In this document: piece by piece, positions 35,497-45,067 of the stretch | Numbering within the stretch: the stretch's first letter is position 1 | How the letters are laid out: each line of letters starts with the position of its first letter | NCBI RefSeq assembly: GCF_001514265.1 | Contig: NZ_KQ948988.1 | Coordinates: 1 to 64,000 of the forward strand | DNA from: Streptomyces resistomycificus | GTDB taxonomy: Bacteria > Actinomycetota > Actinomycetes > Streptomycetales > Streptomycetaceae | Direction of reading: 5' to 3' | Length of the DNA stretch: 64,000 nt | Notes under the pieces: model-generated | Seen by the model: the letters and a program-made list of their open reading frames with translations, nothing else | What the model was told of the DNA's origin: nothing | The model's database searches: none | Made by a program: the position numbers and the translations under genes

Positions 35497-35668
35497 TCGA
35501 CGGTCGCCGCCCTGGCTCGGTGGTCGCCGCCCCGGCTCGGCGGTTGCTGCCCTGGCTCGGTGGTCGCCGCCCTGGCTCGGCGGTTGCTGCCCCGGCTCCG
35601 TGGCCGCCGCCCTCGGCTCCCGTGGCCGCCGCCCTCGGCTCCCGTGGCCGCCGCCCTCGGCTCCCGGC
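35497..35668. repeat. GC-rich tandem repeat patch after the ECF sigma gene
   Basis: Variants of CGGTGGTCGCCGCCCTGGCT and CGGCGGTTGCTGCCCTGGCT alternate from about 35497 to 35600. GTGGCCGCCGCCCTCGGCTC then occurs three times in a row (about 35600-35660). No gene is supported here. The patch lies between the convergent ECF sigma and MarR genes and may act as a transcription barrier. Confidence 0.6.
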
Positions 35669-35680
35669 GGCACCGGCGCG

Positions 35681-36181
35681 CTATTCGGCGTGCGTCTCCG
35701 CCGCCAGATCGGGCAGCAGCGCGCGCATCGCCTCGCACTGGGCCGGTCCGATGAACCGGTCCAGTGCCTCGCGGACCGTCTCGGCCAGCACGGCGGAGGA
35801 CTCCGCGAGCAGGCGGCGCGCCTTCTCGGTGAGGGCGACCTCGACACCCCGCTTGTCGCCGCAGACCGACTTGCGAGTGACGAGACCGGCGTGCTGGAGA
35901 CAGGCGATCTGGTAGGTGAGGCGGGTCTTGGGGCGGCCCAAGAGCTCCGCGATGCGCGACATGCGCAGGCCCGCGGGCTGCTCGGCGAGCAGGCACAGGA
36001 CCAGGAACTCGTCGTGGGAGACGTCCAGCCGTTCCTTGACGACGGTGCGCAGCCGCTGCTCCACGGCGCCGGTCGAGGCCAGCATGAGCATCCAGGCGCG
36101 CAGTTCGGCGGGCAGCAGCCCGGCGCCCTGCGCGGAAGGGCATTCGGGCTGGTCGGCGGGGCGCTCGTCGGGGTCGGCCAT
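35681..36181 (-). CDS. MarR-family transcriptional regulator
   Basis: A 166-aa winged-HTH repressor. The DNA-binding domain covers about residues 50-120: ERLDVSHDEFLVLCLLAEQ, LRMSRIAELLGRPKTRLTYQ (recognition helix) and VSGDKRG-like VCGDKRGVEVALTEKARRLL (wing). The ATG at 36181 is the first Met with acceptable context. It is divergent from the YceI gene; the 111-nt gap holds three similar operator-like sites. MarR/YceI pairs are common in Streptomyces, with the MarR protein usually repressing yceI. Confidence 0.88.
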   Translation of the reverse strand: MADPDERPADQPECPSAQGAGLLPAELRAWMLMLASTGAVEQRLRTVVKERLDVSHDEFLVLCLLAEQPAGLRMSRIAELLGRPKTRLTYQIACLQHAGLVTRKSVCGDKRGVEVALTEKARRLLAESSAVLAETVREALDRFIGPAQCEAMRALLPDLAAETHAE

Positions 36182-36197
36182 GGCTTGAGTGTACCTG

Positions 36198-36272
36198 TTG
36201 TCCAATTTTGAATCAGATGGTTGTTCAGATTTGGATGACACGCTAGCGTGATGGTTATCCAAATTTGAATCA
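36198..36272. promoter_or_regulatory. Three MarR-type operator sites in the marR-yceI gap
   Basis: TTGTCCAATTTTGAATCA (36198-36215) and TTATCCAAATTTGAATCA (36255-36272) are direct copies matching at 16 of 18 positions. A third, inverted copy (reverse strand ATCCAAATCTGAAC) lies at 36222-36239. All three are AT-rich in an otherwise GC-rich region and cover the whole divergent promoter. Confidence 0.65.
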
Positions 36273-36292
36273 CCGACAGCAGGGAAAAGATC

Positions 36293-36808
36293 ATGACCGT
36301 CGCTGTGGAAACCGGCCTCTGGCAGCTCGACCCGACCGCCTCGACCGTCGCCCTCCGGCACAAGACGATGTGGGGCCTGGTCACCGTGAAGGGCACCTTC
36401 TCCGGCGTGGGCGGTCAGGGCGAGGTGCGCCCCGACGGGTCGGCCGTCGGCACCCTCACCGTGGACGTGGCCTCCCTGGACACCAAGAGCGCCAAGCGCG
36501 ACACCCACCTGCGGTCCGCCGACTTCTTCGACGCCGACAACCACCCCGAGATCACGCTCGCGGTGCGCAGCGCCGAACCCCGCGCGGACGAGACGGTTCA
36601 TGTCGTCGGCCAGCTGACCGCGCGGGGCGTCAGCAGGCCGCTGTCCTTCACCGCGCGCCTCGCCCAGGCGGGCGCCGACTCCCTCACGCTGGACGCCGAG
36701 TTCACCGTGGACCGCGAGCAGTTCGGCATGGGCTGGAACCAGCTCGGCATGATGCGCGGCCTGACCACGGTCACCACCACGCTCCGCTTCACCCGGGCCG
36801 CAGCCTGA
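36293..36808 (+). CDS. YceI-family lipocalin-like protein
   Basis: A 171-aa YceI-domain protein, which in relatives binds polyisoprenoid or fatty-acid amide ligands. LWQLDPTASTVALRHKTMWG opens the domain, VKGTFSGVGGQGEVRPDG and FFDADNHPEITLAVRS are the family's central blocks, and FTVDREQFGMGW closes it. No signal peptide is visible, so it is probably cytoplasmic, unlike E. coli YceI. The ATG at 36293 follows AGGGAAAAG. Its last 20 nt overlap the membrane-protein gene on the other strand. Confidence 0.9.
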   Translation: MTVAVETGLWQLDPTASTVALRHKTMWGLVTVKGTFSGVGGQGEVRPDGSAVGTLTVDVASLDTKSAKRDTHLRSADFFDADNHPEITLAVRSAEPRADETVHVVGQLTARGVSRPLSFTARLAQAGADSLTLDAEFTVDREQFGMGWNQLGMMRGLTTVTTTLRFTRAAA

Positions 36809-38513
36809 CGTAGGTGCTCGACAGCGTCTGCGGCGAGGACGTGAAGGCACGCAGGCGAATCCGCGCACCCGGCCGGGGCAGGCCGTACGTGCCGGTGGGC
36901 GGCCGGAGTTCGTAGCGGGCCGTCGTGTGGGCCGGCAGCGCGGCCGGCCCGCGTACGACGGTCCAGTACGGATCCATGCCCTGTCCCGCGGTGAGCGTGA
37001 AGTGGGGCGTGAGCGTGCTGTCGCCCGCGTTGGTGACCAGCAGGGTCAGCCGGGAGAGCGCGGCCGCCGAGGCCCGGTGCACCCCGGCCACCCGCATCCG
37101 CAGGGGCGGCGTCCCGGTCACCGCCAGCGCCGACCCCACCAGGGCCGGCGTGAGCAGCAGGACGACCGCCGCGACCCGCGCCGGGCGGCGGTGCGGTCCG
37201 GACAGTGGGCCCGGCGCCGGCTGCCACGCGCCGGCGAACTCGGACGGGGGAGCGGTGACCGCCGCGGCCAGCCACAGCGGCGTCATCATCAGGTAGTAGC
37301 CGTCCTGCGAACGGGTCGCCAGATAGAACGCGCACCACGGCAGGACGGTCGCCGCGGGTCCCAACCGCCGTACGAACAGCACGAACAGCACCAGGAGGGC
37401 CCCGGCCAGCAGCAGGCTCGCGTGCCCGTACCAGTCGAGCCGGTCGCTGCCGTCCGTGAGGTAGAGCGAGACGTCCACCAGGCCCTGCCCGTGCAGCACC
37501 GCGCCCTGCGTCAGCGGCAGCGCGATGCCGGTGAACCAGGCACCGGGCTCGCTCACGACGAAGTACGCGTTGATCAGCAGCCACACGGTGACGGCCACCC
37601 CGACCACCCGCAGCACCACCAGCGCCGCGGCCCGCGCGCCCAGCTCCCCGCGCCGCACGGCATGGATCCCCACCAGCAGGAACGGCGCCAGGAACCAGGG
37701 CAGTTGCTGGGCCGCGCACGCCGCCCCCAGGCACGCGGCCTGCGCCAGCCCGGCGGGCCCGAGCCGCCCGCCGCGCCCGATCCGCGGCCAGCGCACCACC
37801 ACCGGCACCAGCAGGGCCAGCGCCAGGATCGCCGGGTAGCCGAGCCGGCCGTACACGGGCAGCATGCCGAAGCCGAGGCACACCATGGTCGCCGCCGGCC
37901 GCCACGGCCGGGGCAGCAGCCGCCACAGCACCACCGTGCCGACGACCAGCGCGACCGTGGCCACGACGGTCGCGGGGGTGCCGCCGTGTCCCAGCCACAG
38001 CAGGGGCGCGGTCAGCAGCGGGGCCAGCGGGGGATAGCCGTACGTGAAGTCGTAGCCGCCGGTCACCGTCGGGGTGAGGGCGACTCCGTGCCCGAACAGC
38101 CAGGGCCACGACTGCCCGTAGACGGCGTGCCCGGCGACCAGCTCACGGGCGGCCTGCGCGGTGAGGTCCGCCTCGTCGGAGCCCTGGTGGTAGAGCGTGA
38201 GCGCGCACAGCGCGAGGACCACCGCGGTCACCAGGACGCACAGGTCGATCCGGGCCAGCGACCGCTCCCGGCGCACCACCAGCGCCAGCACCCCGCACAC
38301 CAGGATCGAGGCGTAGCACGCGGAGATCACCGCGGCCACGGGCAGCAGGTGCCCGGCCGCCCGCGCCCACACCGACCGTGTCCCGATGAAGAGGCTGACG
38401 TCGGCCAGCAGCGTCAGGACGCGATGCCACTGCGCGGGAGGTCTCGGGGTGACGGTCACCGCCGGCTGGATCCGGCCGCCCGGCGCCGACAGCCGTGTAT
38501 CTGCCACAAGCAC
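36789..38513 (-). CDS. Large polytopic membrane protein, possible GT-C/GT87-type glycosyltransferase
   Basis: A 574-aa protein with about ten hydrophobic helices between residues 55 and 430, and a C-terminal soluble domain of about 120 residues (LVTNAGDSTLTPHFTLTAGQ) like an immunoglobulin-type sandwich. The segment LYHQGSDEADLTAQAARELV near residue 115 has an acidic pair in the first loop, as in GT-C enzymes that use polyprenyl-phosphate sugars, and TGGYDFTYGYPPLAPLL resembles GT87-type proteins. These are weak likenesses, so the activity is tentative. It begins 130 nt downstream of the nitrate reductase fusion gene on the same strand. Confidence 0.68.
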   Translation of the reverse strand: MLVADTRLSAPGGRIQPAVTVTPRPPAQWHRVLTLLADVSLFIGTRSVWARAAGHLLPVAAVISACYASILVCGVLALVVRRERSLARIDLCVLVTAVVLALCALTLYHQGSDEADLTAQAARELVAGHAVYGQSWPWLFGHGVALTPTVTGGYDFTYGYPPLAPLLTAPLLWLGHGGTPATVVATVALVVGTVVLWRLLPRPWRPAATMVCLGFGMLPVYGRLGYPAILALALLVPVVVRWPRIGRGGRLGPAGLAQAACLGAACAAQQLPWFLAPFLLVGIHAVRRGELGARAAALVVLRVVGVAVTVWLLINAYFVVSEPGAWFTGIALPLTQGAVLHGQGLVDVSLYLTDGSDRLDWYGHASLLLAGALLVLFVLFVRRLGPAATVLPWCAFYLATRSQDGYYLMMTPLWLAAAVTAPPSEFAGAWQPAPGPLSGPHRRPARVAAVVLLLTPALVGSALAVTGTPPLRMRVAGVHRASAAALSRLTLLVTNAGDSTLTPHFTLTAGQGMDPYWTVVRGPAALPAHTTARYELRPPTGTYGLPRPGARIRLRAFTSSPQTLSSTYVRLRPG

Positions 38514-38642
38514 GCCACCGGACGCTAATCGCGCCCGGTGAGCCGGGTGCGGACGGAGGTGAAGAGCCCGGTGTGAGGTCGGTGAGAGGCGGTCGTACCG
38601 GACGACACCGGCCGGACGAAGGCAGCCTCTCGACGGGCTCCC

Positions 38643-41600
38643 TCAGTAGACGTCGCGCACGTAGCGCTTCGCCGCCGCCAGCTGCTTCACCCACGCCGCT
38701 GCCTCGGCCTCGTCCAGCCCGCCGTGCGCGAGGGCGATGTCCCGCAGCGCCCGGTCCACGTCCTTCGCCATCCGGGAGGCGTCGCCGCACACGTAGAAGT
38801 GGGCGCCGTCCTGGAGCCAGCGCCACAGCTCGGGGCCGTGCTCACGCATCCGGTCCTGCACGTACACCTTGTTGCGCTGGTCCCGGGAGAAGGCGGTGTC
38901 CAGCCGGGTCAGGGCACCCTCGTCGAGCAGCGCGGTCAGCTCGTCCTCGTAGTAGAAGTCGGTGGCCCGGTGCTGCTCGCCGAAGAACAGCCAGTTGGGT
39001 GCCCGGTGACCGAGCGCGCGCCGCTCCTGGAGGAAGCCGACGAAGGGGGCCACCCCCGTGCCCGGGCCGACCATCACCATCGGGGTCGAGGGGTCGGCGG
39101 GCGGCCGGAAGTGCGGGGAGCGCTGTACGAACACCGGCACCGCCGTGTCCGGTTCGGCGTCCGCGAGGAAGGGTGAGCAGACCCCGCCGCGCGGGCGGCC
39201 GTGCAGGTTCTCATAGCGCACCACCGACACCGTGAGCGAGACCAGGTGCGGGTCGGCCAGCGGGCTGGAGGAGATGGAGTACAGCCGCGGCTGCAGCTTC
39301 TTGAGCACGTCCGCCCACTCCTGCGCACCCGCCCGCACGGGGTGCTCGGCGAGCAGGTCCACCGCCTGGCGCCCCCAACTCCACTGGGCCAGGCCGTCCT
39401 TGTTGTCCGGACGCAGCAGCCGGCGCAACTCCCGGCCGTCACGGACGCGTTCGGCGACGAAACGGAGCAGGTCGGGGGTGATCCTCGTGATGTCCAGGTG
39501 CCGGTGCAACGCCTCGGCGAAGGGCACCTCGCCGACGCCCTCGACGGACACGGCGGCGTCCCCCGCCACCCCGGCGGCCGCGAGCCATTCCTGCACCAGG
39601 GGGGCCGAGTTGACCGGCCGCACCCCGAGCGCGTCGCCCGCCTCGTACGCGAGCGGCGTCCCGCTCGTGTCGAAGGTGAACCTCCTGACCTCCTTGCCCG
39701 CGCCGGACCCGCTGAGCAGCCGGTTGCCGACGAGGCGGGCGGTGGTGGGGGCGGGCTTGGGGGAGCGGGCGGGCTTCGGCACCGGGGGCCGCGGATCGGC
39801 CGCGGGCTGCCGGACGTCGTCCTCGGTGGCCAGGGCGCTCAGCACCTCGTCCAGCCAGGCGTCCGCCGACGGTTCGTAGTCCGGTTCGCAGTCCGTGCGC
39901 GGTGCCAGGCGCATCGCCCCGAGCTCGTCCAGCCGGGCGTCCAGCCGGCGCCCGTGCCCGCAGAAGTCGTCGTACGAGGAGTCGCCGAAGGCCAGGACGG
40001 CGTAGCGGACCCCTTCCAGGCGCGGGGCCCGCTCCTGCGACAGCGCCTCCCAGAAACCGGAGCCGTTGTCGGGTGCGTCGCCGTCGCCGAAGGTGCTGGT
40101 GATCAGCAGCAGGTCGGCGCCGGAGGGCAGCGTCCCCGGGTCGGTGTCGTCCATGCCGACGAGCGTCGCCGTGTGCCCGCTCGCGGACAGCCGGTCGGCC
40201 ACGGCCGTGGCGAACTCCTCGGCGGTGCCGGTCTGCGAGGCCCACAGGACGACGACCTCACGCTCGGGCCGGCGCCGGGGCTCGGCCGCCGTGCGGGAGT
40301 ACATGCCGGCGAGCACGCCGTTCACCCACAGCGCGTGCTCAGGACTGAACGGCGCGTCCGGCGGGAGCACCGGGACGCCCGGGGCGCCGGATTCGAGGCC
40401 CGCGAGGAACCCGGTGAGATAGAGCCGTTCCTGGGCGGTGAGGACGGGCGGCGGTGCCGGGGCGAGCCCGAAGGGATCCGCACCCGGCGTGACGGACGTC
40501 GGGACGACCACCTCCGGCCGCGCCCCCGCGGCGGCGAGCCCCGTCGCCGGCGCGGCCTCCTCCGCCGCCGGGGATGCGATCCGGGTCAGCGACACCGCGC
40601 ACACCTTGAACTCCGGCTGGAACGACACCGGGTCCACCGCGTCGCTGGTGACCGCGTTGACACTCAGGTACTCACCGAACAGGTCGTTCCAGTGGAACGG
40701 CGCGAAGCAGCCTCCCGGCCGCACCCGGTCGGTCACCACCGCGGGCAGCACCGCCCGTCCCCGCCGCGAGGCCACCTCCACCCGGTCGCCCTCCGCGATG
40801 CCCAACTCCCGGGCGTCCTCGGGATGCAGCTCCACGAACGGCCCGGAGTTCAGCTTGTTGAGCTTGGCGACCTTCCCGGTCTTGGTCAGGGTGTGCCACT
40901 GGTGCTGCACGCGCCCGGTGTTCAGGACGAACGGGTAGTCGTCGTCGGGCATCTCGGCGGCGGGCAGGTGCGGCCGCGCGTGAAAGACGGCCCGCCCGCT
41001 CGCCGTGGGAAAACGCGGACCGTCCTCGCCCACGTACCGGATCGGATTGCGGTCGGGTCCGTCCTCGGCGGCCGCCGGCCACTGCACGGGCGTCGAGCGC
41101 AGCCGCTCGTACGTCACGCCGCGCAGGTCCCAGCCCGTGAGAGGGTTCCAGAAGCGCCGGATCTCCTCGAAGACCTGCTCGGCGCTGTCGTACGCGAAGC
41201 CCTTCTCGTACCCCATCTCCCGCGCCACGGCCGCGATGATCCGCCAGTCCGCCATCGCCTCCCCGGGCGGGTCGGTCACCGCCGGGGTCAGGGTCAGGTT
41301 GCGCTCACTGTTGACGAAGACGCCCTCGCCCTCGGTCCACATCGCGCCGGGCAGGACGACATCGGCGTAGGCGTTGGTCTCGGTGTCGCCGAACACGTCC
41401 TGGGTGACGACGAACTCGGCGGCCTCCAGGCCCTCGATGACGGTACGGCGGTTGGCGACCGAGGCGACCGGGTTGGTGCAGACGATCCAGCACGCCTTGA
41501 TCTCGCCGTCCGCCATCTTCCGGAACATCTCGACGGTGCCCTTGCCGACGCCGTCCTTGCGGAGCGTGTCCGGCGGCAGCTCCCACACGTCCTCGGTGAA

Positions 41601-42713
41601 CGCCCGCTCCTCGTCGACGAGCACCGACCGCTGCCCGGGCAGCCCCGGCCCCATGTACCCCATCTCGCGGCCGCCCATGGCGTTCGGCTGGCCGGTGAGG
41701 GAGAAGGGCCCGCTGCCCGGACGGCAGATGGCGCCCGTCGCGAGATGCAGGTTGACCAGGGCGTTGGTGTTCCAGGTGCCGTGTGTGGACTGGTTGAGCC
41801 CCATGGTCCAGCAGCTCATCCACTCACCGGCCTCGCCGATCAGCCGCGCGGCCGTGCGGAGGTCGTCCTCGTCGAGCCCGGTGATCTCCGCCACGGCGGC
41901 CGGCGGATAGTCGGCCAGGAACTCCGGCATCGCCTCCCAGCCCTCGGTGTGCGCGGCGACGAAGTCGGTGTCGGTGTGTCCGTTCTCCACCAGCAGGTGC
42001 AGCAGGCCGTTGAGGAGTGCGAGATCGGTACCCGGTTTGACCTGCAGGAACAGATCGGCCTTGGCGGCGGTCGCGGTACGCCGGGGATCCACGACGATCA
42101 GCTTGGCCCCCGCCTTGACCCGCTCCATCATCCGCAGGAAGAGGATCGGGTGGCAGTCGGCCATGTTCGACCCGATGACCAGGAAGACATCCGCCCCATC
42201 GAAGTCCTCGTACGACCCGGGCGGCCCGTCGGCGCCCAGCGACAGCTTGTAGCCGGCGCCCGCGCTGGCCATGCAAAGACGTGAGTTCGACTCGATCTGG
42301 TTGGTCCCCACGAACCCCTTGGCCAGCTTGTTCGCCAGGTACTGGGCCTCCAGGCTCATCTGCCCGGAGACGTAGAAGGCGACCGCGTCCGGTCCGTGCT
42401 CGTCGACGATCGAGCGCAGCCGGCGCGCGGTCTCGGTGATCGCGTCGGCCGTCGGCACCGGCACCGGCTCCTCGCCGCGGTCGTCGCGCACCAGGGCGGT
42501 GGTCAGCCGGCCGGGCGCGGCGAGCAGCTCGGCCGTGGTCGCGCCCTTGGTGCACAGCCGGCCGGCGTTCGCCGGGTGCGCCTTGTCGCCGGACGCCTTG
42601 AGGACCGTACGGCGCCCGTCCGGCCCCTTCCCGACGTCGAGCAGGATGCCGCAGCCCACACCGCAGTACGAGCAGACCGTGCGTACCTGCTGCGTCCGGG
42701 GGGTCGTCGTCAT
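38643..42713 (-). CDS. nasA: Assimilatory nitrate reductase fused to a CysJ-like diflavin reductase
   Basis: A 1,356-aa single-chain enzyme that should pass electrons from NADPH through FAD and FMN to a molybdenum centre and reduce nitrate to nitrite. Residues 1-690 are a Mo-bisPGD oxidoreductase: CSYCGVGCG at 14-22 with GRLCTKG near 54 (4Fe-4S), [17 protein letters not shown], and the C-terminal dinucleotide-binding part ([14 protein letters not shown]). A linker of about 120 residues follows. From about 817 comes a flavodoxin domain ([31 protein letters not shown]), then from about 990 an FAD/NADPH domain ([27 protein letters not shown] near 1218), ending YVRDVY as in CysJ. Confidence 0.9.
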   Translation of the reverse strand: MTTTPRTQQVRTVCSYCGVGCGILLDVGKGPDGRRTVLKASGDKAHPANAGRLCTKGATTAELLAAPGRLTTALVRDDRGEEPVPVPTADAITETARRLRSIVDEHGPDAVAFYVSGQMSLEAQYLANKLAKGFVGTNQIESNSRLCMASAGAGYKLSLGADGPPGSYEDFDGADVFLVIGSNMADCHPILFLRMMERVKAGAKLIVVDPRRTATAAKADLFLQVKPGTDLALLNGLLHLLVENGHTDTDFVAAHTEGWEAMPEFLADYPPAAVAEITGLDEDDLRTAARLIGEAGEWMSCWTMGLNQSTHGTWNTNALVNLHLATGAICRPGSGPFSLTGQPNAMGGREMGYMGPGLPGQRSVLVDEERAFTEDVWELPPDTLRKDGVGKGTVEMFRKMADGEIKACWIVCTNPVASVANRRTVIEGLEAAEFVVTQDVFGDTETNAYADVVLPGAMWTEGEGVFVNSERNLTLTPAVTDPPGEAMADWRIIAAVAREMGYEKGFAYDSAEQVFEEIRRFWNPLTGWDLRGVTYERLRSTPVQWPAAAEDGPDRNPIRYVGEDGPRFPTASGRAVFHARPHLPAAEMPDDDYPFVLNTGRVQHQWHTLTKTGKVAKLNKLNSGPFVELHPEDARELGIAEGDRVEVASRRGRAVLPAVVTDRVRPGGCFAPFHWNDLFGEYLSVNAVTSDAVDPVSFQPEFKVCAVSLTRIASPAAEEAAPATGLAAAGARPEVVVPTSVTPGADPFGLAPAPPPVLTAQERLYLTGFLAGLESGAPGVPVLPPDAPFSPEHALWVNGVLAGMYSRTAAEPRRRPEREVVVLWASQTGTAEEFATAVADRLSASGHTATLVGMDDTDPGTLPSGADLLLITSTFGDGDAPDNGSGFWEALSQERAPRLEGVRYAVLAFGDSSYDDFCGHGRRLDARLDELGAMRLAPRTDCEPDYEPSADAWLDEVLSALATEDDVRQPAADPRPPVPKPARSPKPAPTTARLVGNRLLSGSGAGKEVRRFTFDTSGTPLAYEAGDALGVRPVNSAPLVQEWLAAAGVAGDAAVSVEGVGEVPFAEALHRHLDITRITPDLLRFVAERVRDGRELRRLLRPDNKDGLAQWSWGRQAVDLLAEHPVRAGAQEWADVLKKLQPRLYSISSSPLADPHLVSLTVSVVRYENLHGRPRGGVCSPFLADAEPDTAVPVFVQRSPHFRPPADPSTPMVMVGPGTGVAPFVGFLQERRALGHRAPNWLFFGEQHRATDFYYEDELTALLDEGALTRLDTAFSRDQRNKVYVQDRMREHGPELWRWLQDGAHFYVCGDASRMAKDVDRALRDIALAHGGLDEAEAAAWVKQLAAAKRYVRDVY

Positions 42714-42736
42714 GCCGACAACCGTACGAATTGCCC

Positions 42737-42784
42737 GTTACGCCTGTGTCACACGCCTTGATCATCAGGGGTTACGCCCGTCAC
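42737..42784 (-). promoter_or_regulatory. Two GTTACGCC...GTCACAC repeats upstream of the nitrate reductase gene (possible GlnR site)
   Basis: GTTACGCCTGTGTCACAC starts at 42737 and GTTACGCCCGTCACAC at 42771, in direct orientation on the plus strand. The first contains GTTAC, 6 nt, GTCAC, close to the GlnR pattern GTnAC-n6-GaAAc. They lie 24-71 nt before the nitrate reductase start, where nitrogen control would act. The second copy has only 4 nt between its halves. Confidence 0.4.
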
Positions 42785-42899
42785 ACAACCGCCCCGGGGA
42801 CGCTGTGAGGGGTCGCGGAGCGTGTCGCTGTTAAGCCGAACGGGTGACCTTGAGTAAGAATTGTGCGATGCAGACAGCAGTGCGAGCCATGGACGGAGC

Positions 42900-43295
42900 A
42901 TGCCGGTGAACAGCCACGATGTCACCGACGAACAGTGGGAGGGGCTCGCCCAGGTCGTGCCGCTGCGGGGCCGGGACGCCTGGCCGTCCTCGGTCGGCCA
43001 CCGCGCCATGCCCGAGGCCGTGACCGAGGCCCGGCGCCGCTTCGTCGTCCTGCGGGTCAACGTGTTCGCGGACGCCCGGGAGGTCGCCGAGACGCTGATG
43101 GCGGGCATTCCCGTGCTCCTCGACCTCACCAGCGCGGAGACCGACGTAGCCAAGCGGGTGCTCGACTTCAGCACGGGCGTCGTCTTCGGGCTGGCGAGCG
43201 GAATGCACCGCGTCGACCGCAACGTGTTCCTTCTCACGCCGGCCGGTACCGAGGTGACCGGCCTGATGGAGGGCGTGGGGGTGCCCGGCACCTGA
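42900..43295 (+). CDS. SepF-like cell division protein
   Basis: A 131-aa SepF/DUF552-fold protein. After an N-terminal linker, VLRVNVFADAREVAETLMAG, IPVLLDLTSAETDVAKRVLD and FSTGVVFGLASGMHRVDRNV match the conserved core that binds FtsZ and dimerises in SepF. The ATG at 42900 (MPVNSHDVTD) is preferred. It is not in the ftsZ cluster, so it would be one of the extra SepF paralogues of Streptomyces rather than the main one. It is divergent from the nitrate reductase gene. Confidence 0.83.
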   Translation: MPVNSHDVTDEQWEGLAQVVPLRGRDAWPSSVGHRAMPEAVTEARRRFVVLRVNVFADAREVAETLMAGIPVLLDLTSAETDVAKRVLDFSTGVVFGLASGMHRVDRNVFLLTPAGTEVTGLMEGVGVPGT

Positions 43296-43369
43296 GTCCG
43301 GTCCCCCGATCGTAGGAAGGTGCCGAGGGCGGAACGGTTCGCCTCGCGGCGGAGTCCTACGGTCCGCAT

Positions 43370-44557
43370 ATGACCGTGTCCTGCTCGTCCTCCGCGTCGT
43401 CCCCGTCCGCCTTACCCTCCCCGGCGCCGTCCGGGGGCGGCCGTCCGGAGCGGCCGTGCGTCACCGAGCTGCGGCTGTCCGCCTTCGCCGGACACCGGCG
43501 CGCCCGCTTCCCGCTCGGCCCGCTCACCCTCCTCGCCGGGCCGAGCGGCTGCGGCAAGACGACCGCGCTGCGGGCGTACGAGGCCCTCGCCCGGCTCGGT
43601 GGCGGGGCCGCCGTCGGCGAGGTCTTCTCCGACCCGGTCGCCTGCGTCCCCGACCGGGCCCGGCCCGATGCCCAGCGTCGGCGCGGCTTCCGTATCGGCT
43701 GCACCGCCGACGGCCCCGAGGGCCCGGTCCGGCTGGACGTCGCGATCCAGGTGGAACCCCAACTGCGCATCGTGGGCGAGCGGTTGTCGACGGACGGCCT
43801 GGTGCTCCTGCAGACCGCCCTGCGCGATCCCTCGCGCCGCACCGTCCAGGCCGCCTGGCACACCGCGGGATCGGCGCCCGTCACCCGCGCCCCGCTGCCC
43901 GACGACCGGCTCGCCACCGCCCTGCTCCCGTTGCGGGTGGCGGGCAAGACGGACGGGCAGCGCCGGGTGCTCGCCACCGCCGAACAGATGGTCGTCGCCC
44001 TGCGCTCCGTCTTCGCCTGCGACCCTCGGCCCGGCCGGATGCGCGTCCCCGTCCCGGCCGGATCCGGCCGGCTGCTCGGCGGCTGCGGAAATCTCGCCGA
44101 CGTGCTGTGGCGCACCCGCGCGGAGTGCGCACGACGTCACACGCAGCTCGTCGCCGCGGTGCGCGCGGGGTGCGTGGGCCCGGTCACGGACCTGTTCGCC
44201 GAACCGCTGGCCGACGGGGCCGTGCAGGCGCTGCTCGACCGGGGTGACGGGGTCAGGACGAGGCTCGGGCGGCTGGGCGACGGCGAGTTGAGGTACCTCG
44301 CGCTCGCCCTGGTGCTGTTCACCGGGCCCGGGGTGCTGGAGGTCGACCCGGCCGGCGAGGTCCCGGCGGCCATGCAGACCCTCACGGTGCTCGCCGACAA
44401 CCTCGACCGGGCCCTCGACCCACGGCAGCGGACCGAACTGCTGGGACTGGCCGCCCGCATGTGCGACCGCGGGCACATCCGGCTGGTCGGCGCGGTGAGC
44501 GACGCGTCCTGGGCCGCCGGGGTGGCCGGCGTCACGGTGGTACACCTGGACCCGTGA
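43370..44557 (+). CDS. AAA/SMC-like ATPase
   Basis: A 395-aa protein with Walker A GPSGCGKTTALRAYEAL near residue 57, placed after a strand-helix start (CVTELRLSAFAGHRRARFPL) as in RecF- and SMC-type ATPases. DGELRYLALALVLF near 306 is the signature-like motif and VLEVDPAGE the probable Walker B. The coiled-coil arm is short. No function can be assigned. Its stop overlaps the start of the MazG gene (GTGA), so the two are translationally coupled. Confidence 0.78.
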   Translation: MTVSCSSSASSPSALPSPAPSGGGRPERPCVTELRLSAFAGHRRARFPLGPLTLLAGPSGCGKTTALRAYEALARLGGGAAVGEVFSDPVACVPDRARPDAQRRRGFRIGCTADGPEGPVRLDVAIQVEPQLRIVGERLSTDGLVLLQTALRDPSRRTVQAAWHTAGSAPVTRAPLPDDRLATALLPLRVAGKTDGQRRVLATAEQMVVALRSVFACDPRPGRMRVPVPAGSGRLLGGCGNLADVLWRTRAECARRHTQLVAAVRAGCVGPVTDLFAEPLADGAVQALLDRGDGVRTRLGRLGDGELRYLALALVLFTGPGVLEVDPAGEVPAAMQTLTVLADNLDRALDPRQRTELLGLAARMCDRGHIRLVGAVSDASWAAGVAGVTVVHLDP

Positions 44558-44880
44558 CCGAACCCCTCGACGTGGCGAAACTGCAGCGCAGGCTGGCTGA
44601 GTTCGCCGCCGCGCGCAACTGGCAGCCGTACCACACCCCCAAGAACCTCGTCGCCGCGCTCAGTGTGGAGGCGTCCGAACTGGTCGAGATCTTCCAGTGG
44701 TTGACGCCGGAGGAGTCGGCCGGCGTCATGGCCGACCCCGACACCGCGCACCGTGTCACCGACGAGGTCGCCGACGTGCTCGCCTATCTGCTGCAACTGT
44801 GCGAGGTGCTCGGCATCGATCCGCTGGCGGCGCTGGACGCGAAGATCGACCGCAACGAGCGGAGGTTTCCGGCGTCGTAG
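44554..44880 (+). CDS. MazG-like nucleotide pyrophosphohydrolase
   Basis: A 108-aa all-alpha NTP-PPase. EASELVEIFQWLTPEE and VTDEVADVLAYLLQLCEVLG give the two ExxE/ExxD helices that bind magnesium in the MazG/iMazG family. LAEFAARNW-type LAEFAAARNWQPYHTPKNL near the N-terminus is the usual opening. It probably removes pyrophosphate from non-canonical or regulatory nucleoside triphosphates. The GTG start at 44554 overlaps the stop of the AAA ATPase gene. Confidence 0.88.
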   Translation: MTEPLDVAKLQRRLAEFAAARNWQPYHTPKNLVAALSVEASELVEIFQWLTPEESAGVMADPDTAHRVTDEVADVLAYLLQLCEVLGIDPLAALDAKIDRNERRFPAS

Positions 44881-44982
44881 ACCAATTAAGGGAGCGGCTG
44901 CGTCCGCTTTCACTCTCCGCAGTCGACAGGCGGACCGAAATCGATTCGTTGTCCGAAGATTTCCGCCTTCCTCTGGCTTTAC

Positions 44983-45007
44983 GTCTCAAGCTCCCTCACT
45001 CTGGGTA
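44983..45007 (+). promoter_or_regulatory. Weak SigB-type promoter candidate
   Basis: GTCT, a 16-bp spacer and GGGTA fit GNNTN14-16GGGTA, 61 nt before the next gene. The motif is degenerate and this may be chance. Confidence 0.25.
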
Positions 45008-45067
45008 GTGAACAAGGGAGTTCGGGCGGACGTGCCACGAGCGCGTCGGGACAGACGGGGGCAGCGG

